From Orientallactaga sibirica (lineage: Eukaryota; Chordata; Mammalia; Rodentia; Dipodidae): 64,000 bases of DNA. The stretch covers positions 310,001 through 374,000 of the forward strand of contig JAEOAD010000240.1 of NCBI GenBank assembly GCA_036365145.1, written 5' to 3'. The notes under the pieces were generated by a model. The model searched no databases and had not been told where the DNA came from. It saw only the letters and a program-made list of their open reading frames with translations. A program made the translations under genes and the position numbers. Shown here piece after piece: positions 33,570-45,139 of this stretch. Positions within the stretch are counted from its first letter, which is position 1; each line of letters starts with the position of its first letter.

Positions 33570-34450
33570 GCATGGTCGCTCACACACTGGTCTGCCTGGC
33601 TTTATTGCTGATGGGAATTCGCAGGTAGACACCTTTAGAACAAGCAAGATGTTTACACCAAAGGTTCCATCTATCCCACACTAATCTATGGACCCTATAC
33701 CTGGCTTTCACTTAGACAATGCAAACATTTAACCTGTACCTGTAAGGCATATACTCCCCAGCCCCCTTGGACCCCCTACAGCCTCAAGGAGTCAATCCTA
33801 GAGGCTTGACCCAAAACTCTATCTGGCAGATGGATGTTACCCACATACTTTCCTTTGGTAACCTCAAATATGTCCATGTCATCATGGACACTTACTCTAA
33901 GTTTACTTTTGCTATTTCTCTTTCCAGGGAGAAGGTGTTCCACATCATTAAGGTGAGAAAAACTGCCATGTTGGTCATGGGTGTACCCTGTTCAATTAAA
34001 ACTGATAATGGCCCTGCATACACATCTGCCCAATTCACATCCTTCATGGAATCTTGGGGAATAAAACACTCCCTTGGGATCCCCTACAACCCACAAGGAC
34101 AAGCCATAGTGGACAGAACTAACCAGACCCTAAAGGAACTAATTATAAAACAAAAGTCCACTATGTCGTCCAAGAATCCCCACTTGGCCCTGGTGGAAGC
34201 TCTCTTCACCCTCAATTTTCTCACATTTGATGAGGCAGGACTCTCCCCAGCCTATAAACATTGGAGATCCCAACCAACCACAACACCCTTACCCTTAGTC
34301 CACTGGAAGGATCTTCCTTTTAATATCTGGAAGGCACCCCACCCTCTTTTAACACAGGGCCAAGGGTATGCTTGTGTCTTTCCAGAAACTTCACTGACAC
34401 TGATCTGGATCCCTGCCAGAAACATCCATTCACTCGGGGATCAACCTTGA
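33570..34450 (+). pseudogene. pol: ERV-C RNase H tail and integrase
   Basis: From about 33570 the frame reads HTGLPGFIADGNSQVD, the usual end of betaretroviral RNase H. A His-His part of the HHCC zinc domain follows near 33650; its Cys part is disrupted. The core domain is open from 33767 to 34450: D in WQMDVTH, D in IKTDNGPAY, then 35 residues later the position expected to be Glu reads Asp (IVDRTNQ; codon GAC at 34112-34114). The C-terminal part keeps a betaretroviral WIPAR motif. The frame has no ATG start; 33767 is a TTG codon within an older reading frame. Confidence 0.9.
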
Positions 34451-34584
34451 TGAAGAGGATGATTCCTAACCCCTCAGGCAAGATATGAGACTGTAAACTT
34501 ATTCCCCCTTTTCTCCTTTTATCTCCTTTTCTCCCTACTACCACTTCCCAGAAACCATTTTGGACAATTCATTTTAGGCCATAC

Positions 34585-35260
34585 TTGTTTGGTGCAGTGG
34601 GCCTAAATTCTCACGCTTTTCTTAGGCTTCATTTTAGCCACTCTATTTCACTGTATTCCTCCCTCTTCAAGCAAGTACTTCTTATGAACACCTTTGCCTT
34701 TTTGCTTATTAATTCCTCTTATGGTAATGCTACCCTCCAACCAGCCATAAGTTCCTTTGATTGCATTGATCTGCTACCATTAAGGACACTCAATGCTACT
34801 ATTCTATGCACTAAGGGTGAGCTCACAACAGTCACCCAACAACCTGTTCATGTTAAACCCCACTATTATTTTGTTTTGGTCCCAACACTCAATTTTTACT
34901 CTCTTTTGGGGGCTTTCTCAACTGCTCCCTCCTTAGTTGTAGATTGGGCCCTTGCATGACTATTCATGCTGCCCTCCATGTTATCATTAGGAAGGCGCCA
35001 ATTGACTTTGCAGCTGTCTCTCCTGATGATAACTCTACATTCCTTTCTTCAACCCTTCCTCCCTTCTTATCCTGGCGGGAATTCTAGTTATTCTCACCAT
35101 CATGCTGATCCTTTTCAGATGTCTCAGAGCTTTTTATTGGCGTACCACCACCATCCAAACAAACCAGGTTCTACTACAGGGAGCCATTTATCAATTGGAA
35201 GGGGCAACCCCTTGTGAACCACCATATGATATCTTATCTGCCATTTCTCATTTGTAAACC
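34585..35260 (+). pseudogene. ERV-C env-like remnant
   Basis: A 124-residue frame (34585-34959) has hydrophobic stretches and several N-X-S/T sites (NSS, NAT), as a glycoprotein would. It has no motif I can name. In another frame near 35065-35257 a hydrophobic anchor (LAGILVILTIMLILF) precedes a short tail ending DILSAISHL and a stop. Position between integrase and the 3' LTR supports env; sequence support is weak. Confidence 0.5.
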
Positions 35261-35550
35261 TGTCCTACCCCAGTCTTTCTCAGGTTCTATAGTTGATTCT
35301 CACCCGAACCGTTTGCATGCCACAGAGCCACCCCACATGGCCCTCCCATACCTCCTAGGCAACAGCCACACCCCTTGGGCTTTCTTACCAGGATGGTGGG
35401 TAGTCAATGCTGGGTAAGACCCCATGAGATGGGGCAACCTAAGACAGGCACTGTTGCATGAGGTGATCCCTTTGGGCCTGGGGTCAACAATGGCTTGGCA
35501 AAGAACCATGCCTCCCAGGGCCACAAATAATACAAACAAAAAGGAGGATA

Positions 35551-35935
35551 TGCATGCCACAGTGCAGGTGGGGCCCTAGCCAGGTCACCTGCTAGTAGGA
35601 ACCAGGAGTGGCTTCTGTGGATGTGGCATCCTGCATATGACTGGCATGACAAGATCTACAGCTCCATTCCTGCAAGCAACCTGCTGCAAGATGATCTTCC
35701 TGGAGACAGTCTGTCATTGGTCACAACAAGGGAACCACCCCATACAACGATTGGTCAGCCAAACCCTTAAAACCCCCTACACTTCCTTGAATAAACGAGT
35801 TTGCAGCAGCTCGCCCTCTGCCTGCTTCCACCCAACTCCTGGTGTCTGTGTCGTGACTCCACACCTCTCACCCCCTACCTGGTGGAGTCTCTGCATCCCC
35901 TCCTTGGCTGGCCTTAGGAGGGACTCCAATAAACA
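35551..35935 (+). mobile_element. ERV-C 3' LTR
   Basis: Preceded by the purine run AAAAAGGAGGA. Contains a CCAAT-like GATTGGTCAGCC near 35740 and AATAAA at 35790-35795, then a U5-like stretch with GTGTCGTGACTCC. The 3' border is uncertain (CA at 35934-35935 is my guess). Confidence 0.7.
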
Positions 35936-36279
35936 CCTATACATGCAAATGACATTTCTGCAGATAGATACAAAATTGTGACATGAAGTGTTAATAGAGA
36001 AACAGAAAAAATTTTAAAACTACAAAGAAAGTAAATCTGAAGGGAAACTTTGTTTCAATCATGAGGAAAATGAATCCATAGGAGCACTCATGGACAAGGA
36101 AGAAACTACCCAGGCATAAAGAAAAATATTTTCTGGCAAGGAGGGTTGCAGAAATGAATAGGAGGTGCATGTTTGAAACAAACTATTTATACAGTGAATT
36201 ATCAGAGGTACTTCTGAAAAGCATATTTGGGCCCAAGATAGAATGCTTTAGAATTTCAAGCTTTTAATACTCTTGACTC
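35936..36279. other. Unassigned DNA
   Basis: Nothing recognised. Confidence 0.4.
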
Positions 36280-36475
36280 AGGGACTGTTGCATATTTTTG
36301 TAAATAAAGTTTTTTTGGATCTGCACTGATTCAATACCATCCACATCTATCCATGAAGGCGTGATCTATGACAATATTTGCAACACAGACTGGTATGGCC
36401 TGTGATGCCATTTACAGAAGTTAACTGACTTCTGCTCTTAGTAACTAAAAGGTGCCAGTGTATTTCTTATTTGCA
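36280..36475. mobile_element. Ancient hAT-type DNA transposon relic (MER-like)
   Basis: 'actgttgcatatttttgtaa' followed by 'ataaagtttttttggatctg' and later 'caacacagactggtatggcc' follows the order of a widespread mammalian non-autonomous hAT-Charlie element. Terminal repeats are not clear, so the family name is left open. Confidence 0.5.
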
Positions 36476-37239
36476 GAATAATATGTGACCATAACAGATC
36501 ATTGTGCTTTACATTTTAAGAGTTACAAATTTTCTTCATAAAAGTTATGAACAAAGAAAATAAATGTTGCAGTTTTTATTTATAACGAATAGCAGAATTT
36601 TCTTTGTATGTTTTGTAGATAATTGACTTTTTCTGAGAAAGCGGTTGCCACAGAAAAGCAATGTATTTTAAGTAAAAAATAAAAGTTATACAGAGAACAC
36701 CAGTCATTGAGGAATGGTCCTCAGGATTGGTGCGGTTCCATCCTCTGTTTGGCATGGGTTACCTGATCCCATACCTTCATCCTTTCTCTGAGTTTTCAAA
36801 GTCCACCCTCTTGTTGGCTTGAATCAGACCATGATAAAACAAAAATAAAGGCTTGCCAAGAAGCTTCTCAAGGTAAAACAGAGATGAGTTATGTGACAAG
36901 GCTAACCAGGTAAAATTCTGTGCTTTTTCTGCCAAGGGTTCCTGCTGATAACCAGCAACTAGGATGTAATTTAACTTGAGAGAGATAGGGTTTCTTTATC
37001 AAAACACAGAGTTTATTTATTACAAAGTGAATAATGCTTTCAAAACTTTTCGAATCAAATTAAATGCAAATAAATGAGATGAAAGTTAAAATTGCCTTAA
37101 ATTTTGACTATATTTCTTTTTATTACAAAATACCTGTTCAATGTAGAAAATAAAAAATGGATAAGAAAAGTTGAGTATACAACTCTAAAATAATCACCTT
37201 TGATATCCACAGAACAGAGTATGGAGTATAGGAAAATCT
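36476..37239. other. Unassigned DNA
   Basis: No repeat, no frame of note. Confidence 0.4.
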
Positions 37240-37760
37240 CTTGAATAGAAGACCACTTGAATAAAAACTAAAAAGGAGAGTCTTTATTAAGCCAGTCACT
37301 ATCTGTCTCCTCACAGCAAGGAAGAGAGCAGCCCAACCTTACTTTTATAATGAGTTTTTAATGGCAAACCCCACATTCCTTTACAATGATCTAAAAAAAA
37401 AAAAAAAACTCATCTGTCCCCCCTTTCCCATAATTGTTTTTAGCAAGAGCAAGCAAGCATGATTACAAAAGCAAAATTTTTGCAGTTAGCACCAAGCATG
37501 AAGCAGATACCAAATATCAGGCCATCTTGACCTCAGGGCAAACAGCAGATGCCTTTACTGGAACCACATCCTTATTCTTGTCATTAATGCTCTGTGCTAA
37601 TCTTTAATCTCTTATGGCTCCTTGAGAATGTCAAGATGGCTGAGTGGCCTAAGATGGCTTCCCTTAACTCTTCCCTGCAGGTTGTTTCACTCAGAGGGAA
37701 AAATTGAAAACAACCTCATGTCAAACAATCCAAAATAAAAGCTTGAATCAATATGTCACA
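37240..37760 (-). mobile_element. Candidate solo LTR (class I-like)
   Basis: Minus strand shows AATAAAGACTCTCC (plus 37277-37290), a TATAAAAG-like box upstream (plus 'cttttataatg' near 37343), and a repeated AAGATGGC-type motif near 37640-37665. The arrangement fits an LTR in reverse; borders not found. Confidence 0.4.
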
Positions 37761-37856
37761 ATTGTACTGTGGAGAATTAATCCAATATTAAAGCCATTTC
37801 TCAAGAAATCTGTAAAAGTTTGACAAAATTTCAGATATAAAATAGATGTAAAAGGG

Positions 37857-38100
37857 CTGGAGAGATGGCTTAGCGGTTAAGGCACCTGCCTGCTAAGCCT
37901 AAGAACCCGTTTAGCCAGATGCAAAAATGATATATTATGCAATGCAAACTTGCCCCACAAGGAGTTCATCTGGATTTCATCCACAGCAGCTGAGAGACTT
38001 CTGGTGTGCCTCATTCTGTCTCCTTCTCCCTCTCTGTCCTCTCTATGTCTCTCTCTAAAAATAAATAAAATAAAATTCAAAAAAAATAAATAAAAGATGT
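37857..38100 (+). mobile_element. B2-type SINE, atypical body
   Basis: Head 'gctggagagatggcttagcg' is good, but the body after 'agccagatgc' diverges and is longer before the CT run and AAATAAATAAAATAAA tail. Confidence 0.8.
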
Positions 38101-38119
38101 AAAAGCTAGAGTACATATA

Positions 38120-38450
38120 TAGTGTTATAAATTGGTTATGTCTCCCAAATTTTATATGCTTATATCTTACCTTCCAAGACCTTAGAATGTGACCTTATTT
38201 GGAAATAATATTATTCCTTATGCTATTAAGTTAAGATAAAGACACACTGGATTCTGGTAAATCACTAATACCAAACAGGAAATTTAGAGGCACTTGTGCA
38301 TACAGGGAAAATTTCACAAAAATGAAAGCATAGATCAGAGATTGGGATTATGCCCAAGAAAGCCAAGAGACACGAAGACTTCTAGCAAATCTTCAGAGGC
38401 CAGCAAACTAATAAACACAATTGCTTTGGGATGTTTGTGTTATTTTAGAA
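38120..38450 (+). mobile_element. MLT1-like ancient LTR
   Basis: 'ggttatgtctcccaaatttt', 'gaatgtgaccttatttggaa' and 'aagttaagataaagacacac' follow the well-known MLT1-type order. Old and gapped. Confidence 0.6.
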
Positions 38451-38539
38451 ACAGCAATTTAATTACTTTAAAGTTTGAGTATCAAGCTTAGTTGCAGCAT
38501 ATAATAAGCAAATGTTTTTGCTTTCCCTTCCATCCTTTT

Positions 38540-38692
38540 CTTTTTCTTCTTCTTCTTCTTCTTCTTCTTTTTTTTTTTTTTTTTTCGAGGCAGGGTCTCA
38601 CTCTAGCCCAGGCTGACCTGGAATCCACTCTGTAGTCTCAGGGTGGCCTCGAACTCATGGTGATCCTCCTACCTCTGCCTCCCGAGTGCTGC
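38540..38692 (-). mobile_element. B1 SINE, 5' truncated
   Basis: CTT repeat and poly-T, then 'gaggcagggtctcactctag' to 'ctgcctcccgagtgctg'; the last 30 bases (the B1 head) are missing. The retained sequence is close to consensus, so it is a young copy. Confidence 0.9.
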
Positions 38693-39111
38693 CTTTTTAT
38701 GGTTCTTCTTTGAACATTTGCCCTTCCCACACTGTTGGTGAGATTAGTATAAGGCTGACTCAACCCTTTACTTATAGAAGTGAGTATATAACCTAAGACT
38801 GGATGAAGGAGACTCTTTTTTTGTTCTGGAGCTACTTTGGAAGTACTGGGAAAGAGTAAATTGTTAAGAATAAAGCCCCTTAGACAATAATACTACCCCA
38901 GGAAGTAGAGACAAAGACATGAAGAGAGTGATTCTGTGATTCAGTCTGCTCAAATGTCCAACCATAGAGCCCCAACACTACTTAGTTATATAAACTAATA
39001 CACATTCCATTTTGCTCATCAATTTTGAGATACCACTTGCAAGCAGAAAAAAACCTATGAAAAGCGTAGTGTATAAATTTACAATATAAATATTACATTT
39101 TCTCTTTTTTA
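38693..39111. other. Unassigned DNA
   Basis: Nothing recognised. Confidence 0.4.
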
Positions 39112-39403
39112 TGGGCAAAAGGGTTTATTTTGGTTTACAGACTCCAGGGGAAGCTCCATGATGGCAGGGGAAAATGATGGCATGAACAGAGGGTGAACAT
39201 CACCTCCTCTCCAACATCAGGTGGACAACATTAACTGGAGAGTGTGCTAAAAAAATGGCAATACAAAGCTGGCTATACCACCCATAAGCCTTCCCCCAGG
39301 AATACACTGCCCTCGGAAGTGTTAATTCTCAAATTGCCATCAGCTGGGAACCTAGCATTCAGAATACCTAAGTATATGGGGGCACCTGAATCAAACCACC
39401 ACA
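39112..39403 (-). mobile_element. MaLR-type solo LTR
   Basis: Plus strand 'gggtttattttggtttacag', 'ccaggggaagctccatgatg' and the end 'tgaatcaaaccaccaca'; read on the minus strand it begins TGTGGTGGTTTGATTC. Confidence 0.78.
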
Positions 39404-39756
39404 GGTAGCCCCAAGGGCATTCTCCCTGAAGGACTCCTACTGTGATAAGAAAGCAGTTTCCAATATGTCTCCTACTTTATAAGGAATGCTCACAATAATC
39501 ACAACCAGTGTCACTATTATTTCTCCATGAAGCACATTATAGGCTTTTACTAATATGCTGTTTGGGGATGAATTGTTAGTAAAAGACATCTGAAAATTAG
39601 ACAATTTAGTAATGGCCAAAGGAACTCTTCTTTGGGGGCTACTTCCTTCAACATGAGGCCAGTAGGGACTTTCCATGTTGAAAAGTAGTAACTAGCAGAG
39701 TTATATATATATATTCATGGAGCTCCCATGGGACAAACACCCTGTAAGGATTGCAG

Positions 39757-40845
39757 CAAGTTTTTAATGATTATTGTTATTATTATTAAAAACATGTTTT
39801 GTGTGCATATATCATGTGTGGGTACCCTCTTTTCCCCTGTCCCTGTCCCCATTGTGTTGGGGGATGCTTCTCAGTGGGGTTTCAAGTATTTCCCATGGGG
39901 TTGTAGTTTATGCATTGTGGGAGCAGTAGTCAGTTATTTCGACGGGGGGGGGGGCAGGAATGTCTCTGGGCATGATGTCTCAACTTGTGGCTCTTACAAT
40001 CTTTTTGTCCCCCCTTCAGCAAAATTACCTGGGTGAGTTTTAAGTGATGAGCTGTTAGGATCTTCTGATCTCTGCTTTGGTAGGTGTTGAGTATCCTCAG
40101 GGTTCGTCTCCTACACCCTGGTGCTAATTATTAGGTACAGCATGGAAACAGCACTCTTGCTTGGAGACCCAATTCCTCTGTGGTTTTTAGCTGTGGCTTG
40201 GCTGAAGTGTGAGACGTAGTTTATCTCCTCTGGTATTGTTACCCTCTGAAAAAGAAGAACAGATTCTTTATTGGAAAGCGAAGTCAGCATAGTTTAAATG
40301 GATAAGCATTACTAATTTAGGGAGAATTTGATGTATGTGACCCCTCTTTTAGCCAAAGACTAGTGAAAGCTGGACACTGGAGAACGTAGTCTTTGTGTCC
40401 ATACGATTCTGATCTGGTTCTCAATTCCAGATATGAGTTTCTTTACACTGAGCAGATCTCTTAGCCAATCTAAAAGCTATTGGTTACCCACTGAGGCTGT
40501 GTGCCACTATTGCACTGGCATGTACATCATGTCAGGGCGTTTGCTTCTGAGTAGCTTAAAACTCTGGTTACTCAGACCATTGCTGGCCAATTACCCCCAT
40601 TAGCTCCTGCAGCACCTTCCAACACTGGACAGGACTAACTGTCTGGGGACTGGCTTTATTCTGAATTTCAGCCAGGTCTCTCTCTACTCTGTGTCAGAAA
40701 TAAGGACTTAGCTTTTGCCTCAGGTAGGTAATCCAGTACAAGACAGAAAACTGTCTTGATTTGGGGACTTCATAAGTCTCTCCAATCAACAGCTCAGTGT
40801 GAGTTGCAACAAATCTCTGGTAATGTGAGTTACTGGCGAAATATA
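39757..40845 (-). mobile_element. L1 3'-UTR fragment
   Basis: A-rich tail complement (ATTATTGTTATTATTATT), 'cattgtgggagcagtagtca', a G run, 'gggcatgatgtctcaacttg', through 'ctccaatcaacagctcagtg'. Same subfamily as 23480 and 31520. Confidence 0.75.
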
Positions 40846-40989
40846 GAAAAAAATATTATTTTAAGGCTTCATCCCACCCTCACAAGAGCCTGACTTTTCA
40901 CGGGCCCTCCCCTTACTCCTTTTTGGGGGTTATATCTTTTAGGCTATCTGCAAGGATTAAGGTTTTTATGGAATCAGCTCATTTTGGAT

Positions 40990-41760
40990 ATAATTTAATG
41001 TTTTCCCTTCCCCTCCCCTCCTTCCAAACCTTTCCATCCCCATTGTCTAGGCCTTGAGTTGCCTATCAGGTATGACAGCAACTCAAACAGATCCAGGCAT
41101 TTGTCTTTCTGTGATTGTGTGAGTTTGGCAGATATTAATATTGTAATACCTGCTTGATTTTTTTTCCACTTGCTTGGTATATCATTTTTCATCCTTTCAC
41201 CCTCAGTAGGTGTCTATCTTTAGTAGTGAGGTGGGTTTCTTAGAAGACAGCAGATAGAAGGGTCCATTTTTTTAATCCACCCTAATAACTTGTGCCTTTT
41301 GATGGGTGAGTTAAGCCCATTAATATGTTATTACTGTGAGATTTGAATTAATCCCTGCCATAATGAGGAGTTTTATGGGTTTAGTGCTTTCTTGTGTTTT
41401 GTACTTTTTTGAGCCTGGTCTACTTTTGGTTATTGTGATCTTCTTTTTGTTGGCTGTTGATATTGTTTGTTTGACTCTTTTGTGTGGAGTATACCCTGAA
41501 GTATTCTCTGTAGGTTTGGCTTTGTGTTCATATAATCATAGAGTTGGCTTTCTTCATGGAAAGTTTTCCTTTCACCATCTATTATGAAGGATACTTTTGC
41601 TGGGTAGCGTAGCTTGGGTTGGAAGCCATAGTTTTTTTAGATATTGAAGGATTCCATTCTAGGCCCTTCTGGCTTTCCACTGAGAAATCTGATATAATTC
41701 TGATGGGATTGTCTTTGTATATAGTGAGTTGTTTCTCTCTTGCTTCTTTTAGCACCCCTG
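40990..41760 (-). mobile_element. L1 coding-region fragment
   Basis: The reverse complement shares 'ccttcataatagatggtg' and 'ttccaacccaagctacgcta' with the plus-strand L1 at 45.2 kb ('ccttcataatagaaggt', 'ccaacccaaactattataca'). Frame 41336-41587 is antisense to L1 and not a gene. Confidence 0.65.
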
Positions 41761-42300
41761 ATGCCCAGATTATGGAAATTGCAGGTACATCAAAGGGGAT
41801 CTGAGAGCTTTGGCCTACTCACTCCACTTGCACATACTCTTCAGGACACAGGGATCATGGGTTTGGGAACCAGGAACCAGGAAGCTGAAGACCCAGGGGC
41901 AAGAGGCCTTATAGTGGCCCATGTACCCTCTGACTCAGTGGAATAGATATGTGGGTACCCAGGGGCCAGTCAGGACACCAGAGCAAAATGCCTAAATCCA
42001 CAGCCCACACACAGGGACCAGGTCTCCCTAAAACATCAGCAGAGACAGCAACCAAGGAATTGTGAGGTAGAGGACCAACCAGTAGCTCTGGCCTACTCAC
42101 TCCATGATGAGTGTACCCTTCAGTGCAGGGTATCCAGAAATTTGTGACCCAGGGTCACTTCAATCAGGAAGGTGGAGCACATGGTCTGCTTCCACAGCTA
42201 GCTTTGTGAGTCCAAGTAGCCCCAAGCCAGCTTCAGGGGAAAGGATCTGGCCTACTCACTCTGTGTCTTGAGCATCCTCTGGTGCAGGGTATCAATATTA
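41761..42300. repeat. Degenerate direct repeats
   Basis: 'ggcctactcactcca' followed by a CTTCAG..CAGGGTAT core occurs near 41812, 42088 and 42249 (third copy TCACTCTGTG). Spacing is irregular (about 276 and 161 bases). It may be L1 upstream sequence with monomer-like repeats, given the L1 to its left. Confidence 0.5.
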
Positions 42301-43294
42301 CATTTTCCAATGAAATGTATCTGATGAACAATACCACACAAAAGCTCCTGCTACATGAGAGGCTATAATATTCAAATGTCACTTCCTCAGGGATGCCTTA
42401 TTTAACCCTTCCCACTGGGTCATCCCCCTCAACCCATTTTACTCCTTCTTGACTTTTAAATAGCTATCTTCCAGACCACATCATTTTTATAATGAAATAT
42501 TTCCTCATACAATTGCCAATTTTTCAATTGCAAATTTGATGGCTACCTTTCTCAAATAGTCTGAAGCTGTAGGAGGATAATGACTAAAAGCCTTGATTAT
42601 TAGCTTATCAACTGTAGTTCCTCATGACAAGTGCCCAGTTTTGTTACTGATTGAATGAATTATTAATTTGGACACTAGAGGGTCTTAAGTTCATGAAGGA
42701 AAAGAACCCCTTTTTAAAGCCTGTTTGAGGAAATTCATGTGTCATCCGATGTACCTGAAAACAAGTAAAAACACTTGCTGTTACTGTAAGTAAATTCCAT
42801 TTCATTATTCATTTATTCTAATACAAATTAGCCTTAGATTATCTTCCAATATTTAATTAAAAGTACTAGCTAATGTATAAGTCATTTTGCAATTTACAAA
42901 GTGATTTTCATGTACATTAGCTTCCATGATCCTAACAACAATCCTGAGACTCAGGAACAAAGATTCAAGGATGATGTTGCCTTATCCCAGTACAATGTAA
43001 GCGATGAAGTGGAGTCAGGCATGAATCCAGTTGCTAGATGTTGATGTAATGCTAATATTTTAAAGATAATGAGCATGTAAGTCCACATTTAATTTTTTCT
43101 TTTCTTGTTTCTTAAGATAGAAATCATTTTATTCTTTAAAGTCACACACACACACATACATGCACACACACACACACACACATGTCATACATATGTCAGA
43201 TATAACAAAAAGCTAAAGAGTGGGAATATATTCAAATTTAGTTACTCTAAAAGATAATATTCTCTTTTATATTTGAGCCTGATGGGTGAATAAA

Positions 43295-43342
<48 letters not shown>

Positions 43343-45139
43343 CTTTAAGGGGAGAAAAAAATCTACTATTTACTTAAGTAAATAGTAATCACATCTTTCT
43401 TCAATAAAAAGGATAAAAATTTTTCTTGATTTTGCTTTTGTATTAACTAGCTTTACCATGTAGGTTATGAAACAAGCATGTTTTACCATCTAGGTTGCAA
43501 AACTAGCATGCTTTGCTGTATATTTTATGAAAAAAAGTAAATTGTCATTTAGAGGTAAAATATTTTATGTAACAAGCTATTGATTCCTTGGGGATACATG
43601 GTTAAAAAATTCATGGAGGTATGGTCTGTTTTCTTCATTTTGTAATTGCATAATCCACCAGAAATAATATATAATTCCATGTAACTCTACAGCTCTCTCA
43701 CAGATGGACAGTATAATATGTCTCTGTTTCCTCCAACACCAACTCCAATCCCCTACTTCTGTTTCTCTACTCACTCAAAGTCCCCATAATTATTACTTGG
43801 TAATGTATATGAGTATGCATGGATATAGAGGTAATGGGGTATGCTCGTATACTCCTGCCAGTGATGTGTGCTGCCTAAGGTCACTAACAGTAAATCATTT
43901 ATGCTGAAAGCCTGTTCATTTTCACACCATTCACTTGTTCACTAACAGTTGTCCAGATTTTTAAATTCAGCCTCTTATATTAATCCTGCAACTGCTGGTC
44001 CAGACAGGTGCAGGGATCAGACCAGTTCAGTTAAGTAAAACATCTGGCCCATAAGTGATAATAGGCTCTTTTTAGTCCCACAAGTGATAAAAAGAATGTG
44101 AAGTTTTCAAGTGTTAAATTAAGCTTTACTAGTCACTTAAACATACAGATACCAACTCCACCACTTCTACCACACACACATGCCTGCATATGCATAAACA
44201 CAGGCACACAGCCTTTATGGAAATTAATTTCATACTAGTTCCTTTATAAGACAAGACTTTTAATGTATCAAAGCCAAGGAAACGTGAGTCTTTGCCTCTG
44301 GGGCAACCCCTTCCTTTCTCAGTCTCAATAAGAATTGGCAGTGCTGCTTTTATTAAGACCTGAAGATGAATTTTTGTAGGAAGTATATCTCTAGGTTTAA
44401 TGACATTCTCAGGTTTTATGACTTTATGAGTTCAAAATAAATTATGGATGATTCAAGAGTAGAAAATAAAATGACTCCCAATGATGCCTTATGGAAAACT
44501 GGTTCTCTCACCAGTCTCATTTAAATTCTAGTCTAGTCTAGTATAATAAACTGCTGACACTTACTAGTTCTCCCAGCTCTAAATATAGAGTGACTTTATG
44601 ATTTCAATGATATGTGGTAGTGGAATCACTATTCAATTCTCAATAGAAAAATGTAATTGTCACAAGGATTCCAGATTTTCCACGAAGTAGGAAGACTCTC
44701 CAGGAAACCTACAATCAAATAAAATAAATACTAACCATTCAAGTGAAAGGAAATTTCTATATACACTTCTAGAGCCCCTCACCAGAATGTTCATCACTAC
44801 CATCACCTAGCAAAGAACATTCTATTTACAAAGCCATGCAGCTATATTTGATGATGTGGAATAATAAAAGAGTCTAGATGAGGCACTAAAATAAAGCCCT
44901 GTCAGGGTCTTGTGAAGACAATAAAGTCTGAAGAGGTGAGCATTTTAGGGCTGACCTAACTTTCTGAGGAATGTTCCATAATTATGAGACCCAGTACAAA
45001 AATGAATATGCACTCATTCAAGGTTATTAGAAAATTTAAGACAATAGTATTCAACCAGGCATGGAACTATTCTAGACAAATGTATGACTATGCAGATCCT
45101 ATGACTCTGAGGCTATAATTTCTTCCACTTAAAACCTCA
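42301..45139. other. 2.8 kb without recognised transposons
   Basis: Longest such stretch in the window. It holds a CA repeat (about 43143-43182) and a GT repeat (43298-43340), and short frames (43577-43774, 43704-43907) that overlap on opposite strands. No exon candidate. It may be the original backbone of the locus. Confidence 0.45.
43143..43340. repeat. Paired (CA)n and (GT)n microsatellites
   Basis: A CA repeat (43143-43182) and, about 115 bases on, its complement (GT, 43298-43340). Inverted, so the two could pair in a single strand. Confidence 0.9.

Larger units (their letters stand above)
32301..35935 (+). mobile_element. ERV-C: decayed betaretrovirus-like element
   Basis: A Lys-type primer site at 32301, a gag start at 32827, an RNase H tail plus integrase at about 33570-34450, env-like membrane segments at 34585-35257, and a 3' LTR beginning near 35551. 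No 5' LTR is recognisable before the primer site, and protease and most of reverse transcriptase are deleted between about 33430 and 33560. It is a different subfamily from ERV-A: the LTRs do not match. Confidence 0.8.

Noticed and set aside
33319..33573. Minus-strand frame over ERV-C
   Set aside because: Antisense to the gag and RNase H relics, with no motif of its own.
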